From Nocardia puris (GTDB lineage Bacteria; Actinomycetota; Actinomycetes; Mycobacteriales; Mycobacteriaceae), in NCBI RefSeq assembly GCF_003315035.1, contig NZ_QNRE01000009.1:124001-188000 (forward strand): 64,000 nucleotides of DNA, written 5' to 3'. Below, piece after piece: positions 43,901-53,417 of the stretch. Numbering within the stretch: the first letter of the stretch is position 1; the number at the start of each line of letters is the position of its first letter. Below the pieces are notes generated by a model. The model did no database searches. It saw only the letters and a program-made list of their open reading frames with translations, and had not been told where the DNA came from. A program made the position numbers and the translations under genes.

Positions 43901-44761
43901 TCAGTGGCGCGGGACGAGGGTGGCGCCCTCGGCCAGGCGGTCCAGGGCCGCCTGGGATTCCGGGTCCGCGGCACGGTAGATGATCACGCGTTGCCCGGGA
44001 TCCTGGATCGGCGTCAGCGCCTCGTAGCGCACCGACACCGGGCCCACCACGGGGTGGTGCAGGCGCTTCACGCCGCGCCCCTGCACCTTCACGTCGTGGC
44101 TGTTCCACGCGGCGGCGAATTCGGGGCTGCGTTCCCGGAAGTCGGCGATGAGCCGGGCCAGCTGCGCGTCCTCCGGGTGGTTCGCCCAGGCGGCGCGCAG
44201 ATCGGCGACGCCTTCCCGGATGATGCGCTGCCGGTCCAGATACAGGCCGGCCAGGCGCGGTTCCAGCAGGCACAGCCACATCGAGTTGCGCCGGCGCGGC
44301 GGGACCGCGCCGAAATCGGTGATGAGGCCCGCCATCTCCCGGTTCCACGCGAGGATGTCGAAGCGGTGGTCCACCAGCATGGCCGGTAGCGGCGAAAGAT
44401 CGTGCACCAGCATGGTCAGCGACGGATCGATCTCGTCGGCCGGGACCGTGTGCGCCGCCGAGTTGTCCGGTGGGCGCTGACGGGCCAGGTCGAACAGGTA
44501 GGACCGCTCGTCGGGCGTGAGCCGCAGTGCCCGCGAGAGCGCCTCCAGCACCTCCGCGGAGGGACGCAGACCGCGTCCCTGTTCCAGCCGCACGATGTAG
44601 TCGGTGCTCACTCCGGCCAGTTCGGCCACTTCCTCGCGACGCAGGCCCGGCGTGCGGCGCGCCTTGCGGTGCGGCAGGCCGAGGTCGGCGGGGTGGAGGC
44701 GCGCGCGGCGAGCGCGCAGGAACGCCGCCAGTTCCTCTGTCACATTCACTGTCCCGGTCAT
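43901..44761 (-). CDS. XRE-family regulator with MmyB-type ligand domain
   Basis: This 286-residue regulator has an N-terminal helix-turn-helix (FLRARRARLHPADLG ... GLRREEVAELAGVSTDYIVRLEQGRGLRPS), then the MmyB-like PAS-type domain (LDILAWNREM-like segment, YRAADPES end). Such regulators bind fatty-acid-like or other small ligands and usually control a neighbouring oxidoreductase. It is divergent from the aldo/keto reductase. The ATG at 44761 has GGAGG 2 nt upstream; a GTG six codons later is possible. Confidence 0.9.
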   Translation of the reverse strand: MTGTVNVTEELAAFLRARRARLHPADLGLPHRKARRTPGLRREEVAELAGVSTDYIVRLEQGRGLRPSAEVLEALSRALRLTPDERSYLFDLARQRPPDNSAAHTVPADEIDPSLTMLVHDLSPLPAMLVDHRFDILAWNREMAGLITDFGAVPPRRRNSMWLCLLEPRLAGLYLDRQRIIREGVADLRAAWANHPEDAQLARLIADFRERSPEFAAAWNSHDVKVQGRGVKRLHHPVVGPVSVRYEALTPIQDPGQRVIIYRAADPESQAALDRLAEGATLVPRH

Positions 44762-44765
44762 CGCC

Positions 44766-44814
44766 TCCGATCGTACGGTCGCGAGGGTAGGAACTGGGGT
44801 CCCAGGAAATTCCT
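44766..44814. promoter_or_regulatory. Intergenic dyads between the MmyB-type regulator and the aldo/keto reductase
   Basis: Three dyads are crowded in this stretch: CGATCGTACGGTCG (one mismatch per half), CTGGG-GT-CCCAG (44794-44805) and AGGAA-A-TTCCT (44804-44814). Any could be the regulator's operator controlling the divergent pair. Confidence 0.4.
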
Positions 44815-44880
44815 TCCCTTACCGGCCGCTCCCCCGCGCTCCAGACTCGGTGTCTCCATCGAACGCACAAGGAGCCGGAC

Positions 44881-45951
44881 ATGTCCGCATCCCGCACCCT
44901 CGACACCTACCGCCTGCTCGGCCGCTCCGGCCTGCGGGTCTCGCCGCTCGCGCTGGGCACCATGACCTTCGGCGCGGACTGGGGCTGGGGCGCCGACCGC
45001 GACGAGGCGCGCAAGATCTTCGACACCTACGTCGAGCGCGGCGGCAACTTCCTCGACACCGCCAGCCGGTATACCGACGGCACCTCCGAGCGGCTGCTCG
45101 GCGAATTCACCGCCGACCACCGCGAAAGCCTGGTGCTGGCCACCAAATACACGATGCTGCGCCGCCCGGCCGATCCCAACTCCGGCGGCAACCACCGCAA
45201 GAGCATGGTCGGCTCGGTGGAGGAGAGCCTGCGCAGGCTGAACACCGACTACATCGACCTGCTCTACCTGCACGCGTGGGACGCCCGCACCCCGGTGGAG
45301 GAGATCCTGCGCGCCATGGACGATCTGGTGCGCGCGGGCAAGGTGCTCTACGTCGGCATCTCCGACGCGCCCGCCTGGCAGGTCGCGCGCATGCAGACCA
45401 TCGCCGATCTGCGCGGCTGGTCGCCGCTGATCGCGTTGCAGATCGAGTACAGCCTGCTCGAACGCACCGTGGAGCGGGATCTGATCCCGATGGGCCGGGA
45501 ACTCGGGCTCGGCGTGATCCCGTGGTCGCCGCTGGGCAGCGGCGTGCTCACCGGCAAGTACACCCGCGCCGACCTCGGTGAGGCGGTCGAAGCCTCCGCC
45601 GCGGGCACCCGCAAGAACGTCGCCGCCGCCAGTGGTGCCCTCACCGAACGCGGCCTCGACATCGCCGACGTCGTGCGCGAGGTCGGCGACGACCTCGGCC
45701 GCACCCCGGCCCAGGTGGCCCTAGCCTGGACCCTCACCCGTTCCGGCGTCACCTCCCCTATCATCGGCGCCCGCACCACCGCCCAACTGGAAGACAACCT
45801 CGGCGCCCTCGACCTCGAGTTCGACCCCACCCACCTCACCCGCCTCGAATCCGCTTCCGCCATAGACCTCGGCTTCCCCCACGACTTCCTCCGCCGCCCC
45901 CTCACGAGAAGCGTGGTGGACGGGGAGTTGAAGATCGAAGAGCGGGTGTAG
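44881..45951 (+). CDS. Aldo/keto reductase
   Basis: This 356-residue (alpha/beta)8-barrel oxidoreductase starts RLLGRSGLRVSPLALGTMTFG. It has the catalytic Asp in NFLDTASRYTDG, Lys in LATKYTM and His in LLYLHAWD. NADPH-binding segments include IPWSPLGSGVLTGKY and SPIIGARTTAQLEDNL. It reduces aldehydes or ketones; the substrate is unknown. AAGGAG lies about 7 nt before the ATG. The divergent MmyB-type regulator probably controls it. Confidence 0.92.
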   Translation: MSASRTLDTYRLLGRSGLRVSPLALGTMTFGADWGWGADRDEARKIFDTYVERGGNFLDTASRYTDGTSERLLGEFTADHRESLVLATKYTMLRRPADPNSGGNHRKSMVGSVEESLRRLNTDYIDLLYLHAWDARTPVEEILRAMDDLVRAGKVLYVGISDAPAWQVARMQTIADLRGWSPLIALQIEYSLLERTVERDLIPMGRELGLGVIPWSPLGSGVLTGKYTRADLGEAVEASAAGTRKNVAAASGALTERGLDIADVVREVGDDLGRTPAQVALAWTLTRSGVTSPIIGARTTAQLEDNLGALDLEFDPTHLTRLESASAIDLGFPHDFLRRPLTRSVVDGELKIEERV

Positions 45952-46406
45952 GGAGATCGCCCACTGGGAATCGGCGGCGCAGTTCGGGCGACGCGCGAGT
46001 TTTGTTGTCACCCACTAGACCGCAAGGCGCCGGACGAGATCGCACTCGTCATCACGGGGATGACGGGCATGCGGACGAGGACCTGGCATGCGCTGGAGAC
46101 ATCTCCGCACTGCCGGCGGCCGACGAGGTGGACCCAGCGCCATTTCTGGGAGCGTGCTCGGCGGCGGCGAACGGCCTCGATGAAGGCGGGGGTGTTCATC
46201 CCGACGACGAGCGGCTTTGTTCGGAAGTCGACCGCTTTCCGTTCGCCATGGCCGCGGCCGGGACTGCCTCGGGGATGGCCTCGACCGCCGTGTAGGCCGG
46301 CGGCCGGGAGTGGGCCCCGGTGCGGCCTGTTCTCCGCGGCACTGTGTGCCGGTGCTGAGGCGTCGCGGCACTGTGTGCCCGTGCTGAGGCGTCGTGTGGT
46401 GGCGGG
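45952..46406. other. Intergenic region with no supported gene
   Basis: This 455-bp gap lies between the convergent aldo/keto reductase and LCP genes. Several frames are open but none has a ribosome binding site, good codon use or a known motif. It contains a 29-bp tandem duplication near its right end, listed separately, so it may be decaying sequence. Confidence 0.5.
46336..46393. repeat. 29-bp tandem duplication
   Basis: Two copies of a 29-bp unit starting GCGGCACTGTGTGCC (46336-46364 and 46365-46393) differ at one base. They lie just after the LCP gene's stop on its strand. Confidence 0.85.
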
Positions 46407-47972
46407 TCAGTTCACGCAGGGGATGTCGCCGCCGAGGGTGGTGTCGAAGGGTTTGCCCACGTCGGGGGTGGGGAGGGCGCTGGTTCCCCACGGGGTGGTG
46501 GTGGGGGTGGGGGTTGTGGTGGTCGTGGTGCCGGTGAGGGTGGTGGGCAGGGTGAAGTCGTAGCCGAGGACGACGCGGAGGCGGTCGGGCGGGACGACGC
46601 CGGTGAGGACGGTCGGGAGCCCGCCGAGGGTGTCGGCGAGGCGCGCGGCCTCCGATTCACCGCCGGGGCCGTAGTACACGGCGGAGGTCGAAGTACCCGC
46701 GTAGTTGTTGCCCACCAACCCTTTCGGGTGCCCCTTGTCGACGAGGGCTTCGGAAACCGTTGCGGCATAACCGGTTCGCGCGCCCGCGTTGCGCACGTCG
46801 ACCGGCCGGGTCGGCGTGACCGGCGCGCTGGGTTCGGATTCGCCGAAGGCGGCCCGCACTTCGCGCCGGATGGCGGCCGGGTCCACGATGTTCACGTCCT
46901 GGCCGTTCACCACGTCGTAGCGCAGTACGGGCAACGTGCGGAACTCCACGGCGGGGCTGTCCGCGCCGCCGACGGTGCGCAGGAAGTCGGTGACGTCCCA
47001 CCCGTCGGACAGCACGATATTGCGGTGCGCCACATCCATCAGCGAGTTGAGCTTGCCGAAATCGGTGAAGGTGCCGGCGGCGCGCAGATCCTTGGCGACC
47101 GAGGTGAGGAATGCCTGCTGGCGGCGGGTGCGATCCAGATCGCCGTTCTCCAGATTGTGCCGCTGCCGCACGAACGCCAGCGACTGCGCGGGATCGAGGC
47201 GCTGACGGCCCGCCGGGAAGTCGGCGCCGGAGTACTCGAGATCCCGCGCGGGTTGACGCAGGCAGACCTCGACTCCGTTGAGCGCCTTGGCCAGATCGTA
47301 GAAACCGCCGAGCGTCACCTCGGCGAACCGGTCGATCGGCACCCCCGTGAGGTTCCGGACGGTCTGCACGATGGACGCGCGGCCCGCCTCGCGACCCTCG
47401 CGTTCGAGCACCGCCTGATCGGTGACGCCCTTGGCCATGAGTTCGTCTTGTACGACAGCCTTTTTGAGGCCGTACGCTTCCTTGATCTTGACGTGCGTGT
47501 AGCCCGGGATCCCGGAGACCGCGACGTAATTGTCGCGCGGAATGGAGACCGCGGTGATCTTCTTCAGGTCGGCCGGGATGTGCACCAGGATCAGCGTGTT
47601 GGCGTTGTAGCCGCCCTGGTCACCGTCGCCGGCGTGCAGCTTGTCGAGGACGTCGTCGGGAAGATCCTTGCCGTCCTGGTCTTTTCGCGTGTCGAGCCCG
47701 ATCAGCAGGACGTTGAGTGAACCGTCGAGGGAGCGGGGCGCGTCATCACCCAAGGCATTGGAACGGCCGAAGCCGTCGTCGAATCCGGTCTCGGCGGCCC
47801 ACCCCGCCGCGGTGCCCGCGAGCACGAGCGCGGACAGTCCCGCCGCGGCGACCTTGACCAGTTTCCGGCCGAGGTGGCCCCGCTTGCGCACGCCGCGTCG
47901 ATGCGCCCCGTGCCGGCGTGGACCGGGGCTCTGTTCCTCGATCCGGGGGATCGGTGTTGTCGGTTCATCCAT
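46407..47972 (-). CDS. LytR-CpsA-Psr (LCP) family cell-wall ligase
   Basis: The 521-residue protein has a cytoplasmic basic N-terminus, one membrane segment (VKVAAAGLSALVLAGTAAGWAA), and an extracellular LCP domain. Typical segments are LLIGLDTRKD, NANTLILVHIPADLKKITAVSIPRDNYV, and LDPAQSLAFVRQRHNLENGDLDRTRRQQ with the catalytic Arg residues. A LytR_C domain follows, and a Thr/Pro-rich stretch (TTTTTTPTPTTTP). In mycolic-acid bacteria such enzymes attach arabinogalactan to peptidoglycan. The ATG at 47972 gives a normal N-terminus. It is next to, but transcribed separately from, holA. Confidence 0.93.
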   Translation of the reverse strand: MDEPTTPIPRIEEQSPGPRRHGAHRRGVRKRGHLGRKLVKVAAAGLSALVLAGTAAGWAAETGFDDGFGRSNALGDDAPRSLDGSLNVLLIGLDTRKDQDGKDLPDDVLDKLHAGDGDQGGYNANTLILVHIPADLKKITAVSIPRDNYVAVSGIPGYTHVKIKEAYGLKKAVVQDELMAKGVTDQAVLEREGREAGRASIVQTVRNLTGVPIDRFAEVTLGGFYDLAKALNGVEVCLRQPARDLEYSGADFPAGRQRLDPAQSLAFVRQRHNLENGDLDRTRRQQAFLTSVAKDLRAAGTFTDFGKLNSLMDVAHRNIVLSDGWDVTDFLRTVGGADSPAVEFRTLPVLRYDVVNGQDVNIVDPAAIRREVRAAFGESEPSAPVTPTRPVDVRNAGARTGYAATVSEALVDKGHPKGLVGNNYAGTSTSAVYYGPGGESEAARLADTLGGLPTVLTGVVPPDRLRVVLGYDFTLPTTLTGTTTTTTPTPTTTPWGTSALPTPDVGKPFDTTLGGDIPCVN

Positions 47973-48035
47973 GTCCAGATCAAGTCTGGCACGAATCCAT
48001 TTGCTGATGGTTCGCCGCTGTGACAGGGATCTCGA

Positions 48036-49007
48036 TCAGCCCGCGCCGTGCAGGTCCAGAATCCGCATCAGCGCGTGCTCCAGCGCGTATCCGGAGTCGG
48101 CGGCGCCGCCTTTGACGTCGGCGTTGAGGGTGGCGACGACCTGCATCGCGGACCCGATGGTGACGCCGGTCCAACCGCGCGCCTGCGCCTGCGCCTTCTT
48201 CACCTTCCACGGCGGCATACCCAACTGCTGGGCGAGTTTGAACGGGTCGCCGCGGCCAGCCGATCCGACGCGCGCGATGGTGTGCACGGAGTCGGCGAGC
48301 GCGTCGGCGAGCAGCACGTGCGGAACACCGGTATCGAGGGCCCAGCGCAGCGCCTCCATGGCGCCGGGCCGGTCGCCGCCGACAGCCAGTTCGGCGACGT
48401 CGAATCCGGAGACCTCCGCGCGGCCCGAGTAGTACTGGCGCACGGCGGCCACATCGATCTTGCCGCCGGTGTCGGCGATCAGCTGCGAACACGCGGCGGC
48501 CAGTTCGCGCAGATCGGAGCCGACCGATTCCAGCACCACCTGCACCACGTCGGCCGGCACCCGGACGCCCGCGGTACGGAACTCGCCGCGGACGAACTCG
48601 ACCCGCTCGGAGGCCTTCGTGAGTTTCGCGCACTCGTGCACCTGCGCGCCCGCCTTCTGCAGCGCGGGCGCGAGTGCCTTGGCCCGCCCGCCGCCGGAGT
48701 GCAGCACCACCAGCACCACGCCGTCGGGCGGGTCGGCCGCCGCCTGCGTGATCACGCTCACCGCCTCTTTGCCCGCTTCGGCCGCCGATTCCAGGATGAT
48801 CACCCGGTCCTCGGCGAACAGCGAAGGACTGAGCAGCTCCGCCAGTTCGGCGGAGCTCGCGTCCCCGGCCCGCATCCGATCCACCGGCACGGCGTCCGGG
48901 TCCGGCGCGTCGGCACGCACGGCCGCGGTGATCCCCGCGATCGCGCGCTCCATCAACAGCTCTTCCTCACCCAGTACCAGGTGCACCGCCGCAGGCCGTC
49001 CGCTCAC
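48036..49007 (-). CDS. holA: DNA polymerase III subunit delta
   Basis: This 323-residue clamp-loader subunit has the HolA layout: VHLVLGEEELLMERAI at the start, DDVVLVVLHSGGGR-like strand, LRELAAACSQLIADTGGKID, and the C-terminal KLAQQLGMPPWKVKKAQAQARGW block. It opens the sliding clamp within the clamp loader. The GTG at 49007 is 7 nt after TAGGAT, so the transcript is probably leaderless; the in-frame open stretch further upstream is not family-like. It matches Rv2413c. Confidence 0.93.
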   Translation of the reverse strand: MSGRPAAVHLVLGEEELLMERAIAGITAAVRADAPDPDAVPVDRMRAGDASSAELAELLSPSLFAEDRVIILESAAEAGKEAVSVITQAAADPPDGVVLVVLHSGGGRAKALAPALQKAGAQVHECAKLTKASERVEFVRGEFRTAGVRVPADVVQVVLESVGSDLRELAAACSQLIADTGGKIDVAAVRQYYSGRAEVSGFDVAELAVGGDRPGAMEALRWALDTGVPHVLLADALADSVHTIARVGSAGRGDPFKLAQQLGMPPWKVKKAQAQARGWTGVTIGSAMQVVATLNADVKGGAADSGYALEHALMRILDLHGAG

Positions 49008-49128
49008 CCGCCCGATCCTACGATCCCCCACCGACACCCCTTCCCGCACGCCGTCCTCGACTCTCCACCGCAAGGGCGGAGGCGTTCCCACACACTGCGG
49101 CCTCCTTCACGCACTACGTCCTCCGAGT

Positions 49129-50955
49129 TCATGCACGGCGCCCACCGAGCGGGCAGGCGGGCGATGTCCGCATTCGATCAGTCGGATGCCACGGCGGGCC
49201 GGGCCCGTAGGTCGGTACGCGTACGCAACCTGAGCTGAGGTCCCCCACTCGGACTCCGGAAGCTGAGCGCGCCGCATGGGAAGCGCTACGGGCGCTGGTG
49301 TCGACCGCGATCGGCACGTGTGTGCCGGGGCCGAACGGTGGGGGCGTTCCGCTCAGTCGCGGCATTCCGGTCTGCCAGAGGTGCAGTGGGATCAGAAGGG
49401 TTGCGTAGAGCGCGAGCAGGGTGGCGGTGAGGCGGCGGAAGCGGCTGTTGCGCAGCGCCGGGATCACGGCGAGGACGATCACGCCCGCGACGAGTCCGCC
49501 GGGCACGCCACCCGGCACCGACACCGTCGCACCCGGCAGGCTGGCGGTGCGCTCGGCCACCTCGAGCAACCACCACAGCGGTGGACTCGCGCAGCGCAGG
49601 GCCAGAACGGCGAGCGGCATCCACAGGCAGGAGCACACCGCGCCGAGGGCGCCGATCACCGTGATGGGTGCGACCACCGGTGTCACAAGGACATTCGCGA
49701 GTATCGCCACGACGCTGACGCGGCCCGCGATCACGATGACGATCGGGATCGTGACCAGGAACGCGGCCGCCGACACCGCGACGATCTCCGCCGGTAGCCG
49801 CCACCACCCACGGGCCCGGAGCCAGTCCGCCCAGCCTGGCGCGATGAGGATCAGCGCACCCGTGGCGAGCACGGAGAGCGCGAATCCGGCGCTCACGGCC
49901 AGCGCGGGCCAGAGCAACAGCAGCCCGATGACCGCCGCGCACAGTGCCGGCAATGCCTGCCTGCGCCGCCCGGATGCCAACGCCAGCAGCGTGATCGACC
50001 CCATCGCCGCCGCGCGCAACACGCTCGGGTCGGGCCGCGCCACCACCACGAACATGAGCAGCGCACCCGCCGCGATGATCGCCGTCGCGCGCGGGCCCAG
50101 CGCGACCCTGCGCACCCCGAACAGCACGACCGCGAGCAGAATAGTGAAGTTCGCGCCGCTGACCGCGGTGAGATGCTGCAAGCCGGACGCCTCGAAATCC
50201 GTTCGCACGGAATCGGAGATGCCGGAGGTGTCACCCACAACGAGGGCTCGCACCATCCCCGCCTGATCCGCCGGCAACGCCGCGACGGACGCGGTCTCGA
50301 AGTCGGATCGCACGGCCGAAGCGCCGCGCTGCCACCACGGCGGGGAACCCATCCGTTCGGGCGCACCGTGCGACCTCAAGGTCGCGACGGTCAGATCGCG
50401 ATTCCACGGATAGTCCACGCGGGCACGGAATTTCACACGCTGTCCGGGCGCGATCCGATCCCAGTCTGCCCCGGAAGCCAGGACGACAACGGATCCGCCC
50501 GCCGTCACGGTCTGCGCTCCCGTGCGGAAGTGGTGCAGCGCCGCCTTCACCAACCACCGTCGCTCACCTCCAAAGCCACTGTCGCCCAGCGGTTTCGGGT
50601 CATTTGTCGGTGTCACCACCACCGACACCGACTTGCCCATCTCATCGCGCAACGGATGGGTGGCCGCGCTGTGCTCCCGCCACGCCGCCGCCACCGCGAA
50701 GCCCGTCCCCAGCGCCATCGCCGCCACCACGGTCACGGCAACTCCGCCCCACCTGGGAGTCCCGCGAAAACACCTGTGCCCCAGACTGACCGACACGCCC
50801 ACCGCTCCCCCGAGAACAACCGCGAGCACCACCCCGTACCACCATCCGCCCACCAGCACCGCGATCGTCACGCCCCAGCAGCTCAACGCCGCGGGCAAAA
50901 GACGTGCGTCCAGAACCGCGCGCTCCTCCTCACCGACCCCGCCACCCCCGCTCAC
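49129..50955 (-). CDS. comEC: ComEC/Rec2-type membrane channel protein
   Basis: This polytopic protein of about 608 residues has the ComEC core (QAGMVRALVVGDTSGISDSVRTDFEASGLQHLTAVSGANFTIL) and about ten membrane helices. It ends after a Pro-rich C-terminal region and has no metallo-beta-lactamase domain, which many ComEC proteins carry. ComEC forms the channel for single-stranded DNA uptake; competence is not shown for this lineage. The start is uncertain: I used GTG 50955, with GTG codons a little upstream as alternatives. It lies downstream of comEA. Confidence 0.85.
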   Translation of the reverse strand: MSGGGGVGEEERAVLDARLLPAALSCWGVTIAVLVGGWWYGVVLAVVLGGAVGVSVSLGHRCFRGTPRWGGVAVTVVAAMALGTGFAVAAAWREHSAATHPLRDEMGKSVSVVVTPTNDPKPLGDSGFGGERRWLVKAALHHFRTGAQTVTAGGSVVVLASGADWDRIAPGQRVKFRARVDYPWNRDLTVATLRSHGAPERMGSPPWWQRGASAVRSDFETASVAALPADQAGMVRALVVGDTSGISDSVRTDFEASGLQHLTAVSGANFTILLAVVLFGVRRVALGPRATAIIAAGALLMFVVVARPDPSVLRAAAMGSITLLALASGRRRQALPALCAAVIGLLLLWPALAVSAGFALSVLATGALILIAPGWADWLRARGWWRLPAEIVAVSAAAFLVTIPIVIVIAGRVSVVAILANVLVTPVVAPITVIGALGAVCSCLWMPLAVLALRCASPPLWWLLEVAERTASLPGATVSVPGGVPGGLVAGVIVLAVIPALRNSRFRRLTATLLALYATLLIPLHLWQTGMPRLSGTPPPFGPGTHVPIAVDTSARSASHAARSASGVRVGDLSSGCVRVPTYGPGPPWHPTDRMRTSPACPLGGRRA

Positions 50956-50956
50956 A

Positions 50957-51481
50957 TCAACCCCACTCCGCACCACACGGTGGCACTCGTCCGGACAAGA
51001 TCCCCCAAAAGACCAGAGACAGCCACGCATCGCGATCCACCCACTCCCCGCCACCGACCACACCCGCATCGGCGCCCGCTCCGAACCGCGACGCTCGGCC
51101 GAGACAAGACGTGGCCAACGACCACGCATCCACAACGACCTCGGCCCCATCGAGGTGGCGGTACACGGCGCGCTCGCCGATATCGCCGAGAGCTCCCGAC
51201 ACCGCGAGCCTCGACGTCGCCGCGCGGTGCGCCGTCCTCGGCGCCGGAGCCCTCGTTCCAAAAATCACCGGCTCCTCGTGGCCGGACACGCCACGTTCAT
51301 TCGAATCAGCCCCACCGGGATGGCTCTGCGCCACTTGGCAGTACGACATTCCCCGGGCACCCGCCGCTCCCGGAAGGTTCACAGGCAGTCGGCCGATGGG
51401 GTGCGACGAGGCGACCGCCCGAGTGCTGCGAAGCCGGACGTCACTGCCTCTGGTCGCCACGCTGCGGCTTCGCCCGCTCAT
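50957..51481 (-). CDS. Candidate ORF between comEA and comEC
   Basis: A 174-codon frame starts at an ATG that overlaps the comEA stop (ATGA, 51481-51478) and ends right at the comEC start region. The neat junctions look like translational coupling. However, third-position G/C is lower than in neighbours, and the product (Arg/Ser/Gly-rich, several Trp and Cys) matches no family I know. It could equally be an intergenic region that is open by chance. If it is not a gene, these 520 bp hold nothing else recognisable. Confidence 0.3.
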   Translation of the reverse strand: MSGRSRSVATRGSDVRLRSTRAVASSHPIGRLPVNLPGAAGARGMSYCQVAQSHPGGADSNERGVSGHEEPVIFGTRAPAPRTAHRAATSRLAVSGALGDIGERAVYRHLDGAEVVVDAWSLATSCLGRASRFGAGADAGVVGGGEWVDRDAWLSLVFWGILSGRVPPCGAEWG

Positions 51482-52749
51482 ACCGTCACCAGGTCGCGGA
51501 GGCGGGCGAGGCGGGTGGGCCCGATGCCGTCGACCTCGGCCAGTTGGTCGACGCTGGTGAACCGTCCGTTGGTCGTACGCCAGGTGATGATGGCGGCGGC
51601 GGTCACCGGGCCGACGCCGGGGAGGGCGTCGAGCTGGGATTCGGTGGCCGTGTTGAGGTCGACACGGCCGGCCGGCGTGGACCCCGCACTCGGGGGCGTG
51701 GCACCGGGGCCGCTGATGGTCGCACTGCCGAGGCGGGGCGTACCGTCACCCTGAGCGGGGCCGACGAGGATCTGGTCACCGTCGTTGAGTCGCTGGGCGA
51801 GGTTGAGGCCCGTGAGGTCGGCACCGTCGCGCGCACCGCCCGCGGCCGTGAGGGCGTCGGCGACCCGCGCACCCGGCGGGAGCCGCACCAGTCCCCCTCG
51901 GTGCACCAGTCCGACCACGCTCACGACGAGTTCGTCCTGCTCCCCGCCTGTCACGGGAGCGGCCGGAGCCTGCGCCGGCGCGGCACTCGTCGCACTACTG
52001 CTGACGGCGGGCAACGGCGGAACCGGTTGCGCGACCGGCTGTTCCCGCAACACCACCACCATCGCGACGATCACCGCCAGCAGCCCGACCCCGGCCAGCG
52101 CCACCACACCGCGCCGCCCGGGATCGACCCGCATTCCGCGAAACCTTTCGGGCACAAGCCGATCCACCCACCCGAATCGCTCACCCTCCCCGGCCAGCCA
52201 CCCCGGCACCGGTGCCTCCCGCACATCGACTCCCGCCTCCGGAGACCTCGCCCTGCCCTGGCTCGAATCCCACTGCCGACCGAACCCATCCACTTCATCG
52301 GTCCCCACCCACGTGTCCGCCGAACGCCCCCGCGCATGCCCGCCGACTCCGCTGGCCTCAGCCCGCTCCTGCGCCGCGGCAGCAAGCGCGGATTCACCAG
52401 GCGTGGCGGCACTTTCGGGACGTGCCGCGTCAGGAGCCAAGGACTCGAGATCCCAGTTGCCGGAGGAGGATTCGCCCTCTGAACTCGCGACGTCCGGAGG
52501 TCGGGCGAGTCCCGGCACGGAGTTCCCCATCCCACGGGCCGTGTGGCCGGGCTGTACGCCGGAGAGTCCGATTCCTCCCGCGCCTGTCCGGCGGCGCGCG
52601 GCCGACACACCGACGCGCGTCACCGCTCCATGCGGGTGGGTGAGGGCCGGCGGGGCGCTCGGGTCGCCCGCGCGTTTGCTCGCGTCGACACGGGCGGTCA
52701 GGGCGCCCAGGCGGTGGCGGATGCGCTCGCGTTCGTCTTGTCGTGCCAT
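51478..52749 (-). CDS. comEA: ComEA-like helix-hairpin-helix DNA-binding membrane protein
   Basis: The 423-residue protein has a long polar, low-complexity N-terminus and one membrane segment (GVVALAGVGLLAVIVAMVVVL, about residue 225). An extracellular SLBB-type segment follows (VVSVVGLVHRGGLVRLPPGARVADALTAAGG). The C-terminal tandem helix-hairpin-helix is VDLNTATESQLDALPGVGPVTAAAIITWR. It would bind DNA outside the membrane and hand it to ComEC. The ATG at 52749 lies 7 nt after TACCGT, a leaderless pattern. The N-terminal cytoplasmic extension of about 220 residues is unusually long for ComEA. Confidence 0.88.
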   Translation of the reverse strand: MARQDERERIRHRLGALTARVDASKRAGDPSAPPALTHPHGAVTRVGVSAARRRTGAGGIGLSGVQPGHTARGMGNSVPGLARPPDVASSEGESSSGNWDLESLAPDAARPESAATPGESALAAAAQERAEASGVGGHARGRSADTWVGTDEVDGFGRQWDSSQGRARSPEAGVDVREAPVPGWLAGEGERFGWVDRLVPERFRGMRVDPGRRGVVALAGVGLLAVIVAMVVVLREQPVAQPVPPLPAVSSSATSAAPAQAPAAPVTGGEQDELVVSVVGLVHRGGLVRLPPGARVADALTAAGGARDGADLTGLNLAQRLNDGDQILVGPAQGDGTPRLGSATISGPGATPPSAGSTPAGRVDLNTATESQLDALPGVGPVTAAAIITWRTTNGRFTSVDQLAEVDGIGPTRLARLRDLVTV

Positions 52750-52877
52750 GAGAAGCACGGTAGGCAGGCCGGACTACCTACGCGCTCGCGTGACCAGGCC
52801 TTTCCCCGGTCCTGTGGAAACCGCTGTCCCTGTGGACAACTCACGTTCACGCGGGCGACCGCGTGACCGGTGCCCGT

Positions 52878-53363
52878 TTACTGGAGTTGCTTGGCGTAGC
52901 ACTTCGAGAGGGGCAGCACGTGATACGGAGCGAAGATCGGGATGCGGTGGTATCCGCTGCGTTCGTAGAACCGCACGGCATCGGGCTGGAGGTGGCCGGT
53001 CTGCAGGATCAGCCGGGGCAGGCCCAGTTCCCGGGCGGCGTCCTCGGCGGCGGTGAGCAGCGCCGTCGCCGCACCCGAGCCACGGTAGGCGGGGCGCACG
53101 AACATCCGCTTGACCTCGAGTTCGCCCTCGTTCCAGCGGACGGCGGCGTGACCGGCGGGTTCACCGGAGTACACCACGAACGTCCGGTGCACGGTCTGCG
53201 GATCGACGGAGTTCGCGGCCGTGCGACCGGAAGCCACCAGGTCGGCGTAGCGGGGGCCCACCTCGGCCGCCATCTCGCCGCGCAAGGTCACCGCGTCGGG
53301 GTGCTCCCAGTCCACGGCGCTGACGATCAGCGGCGGCCGGGTGGGCGGAGTCGCACTGGTCAT
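52878..53363 (-). CDS. GNAT-family N-acetyltransferase
   Basis: This 161-residue protein has the GNAT fold with acetyl-CoA loop VRPAYRGSGAATALL (about residue 96) preceded by LEVKRMFV, and a late LPRLILQTGHLQPDAVRFYERSGY block. It acetylates an unknown amine. It is too short and lacks the domains of Eis, the acetyltransferase found near this position in M. tuberculosis. The ATG at 53363 lies 7 nt after TAGCCT, a leaderless pattern. Confidence 0.88.
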   Translation of the reverse strand: MTSATPPTRPPLIVSAVDWEHPDAVTLRGEMAAEVGPRYADLVASGRTAANSVDPQTVHRTFVVYSGEPAGHAAVRWNEGELEVKRMFVRPAYRGSGAATALLTAAEDAARELGLPRLILQTGHLQPDAVRFYERSGYHRIPIFAPYHVLPLSKCYAKQLQ

Positions 53364-53417
53364 ATCGCGCAGGCTAACCGGAGTACTCCGCGACGGCACG
53401 GTTTGGGATCATCGAGA

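Noticed and set aside
45952..46406. Small genes in the gap between the aldo/keto reductase and LCP genes
   Set aside because: Open frames on both strands lack ribosome binding sites and normal codon use and give no recognisable motif.
52878..53363. Eis-type enhanced intracellular survival acetyltransferase
   Set aside because: The position is like Rv2416c, but the product has only one short GNAT domain of 161 residues; Eis is about 400 residues with three domains.
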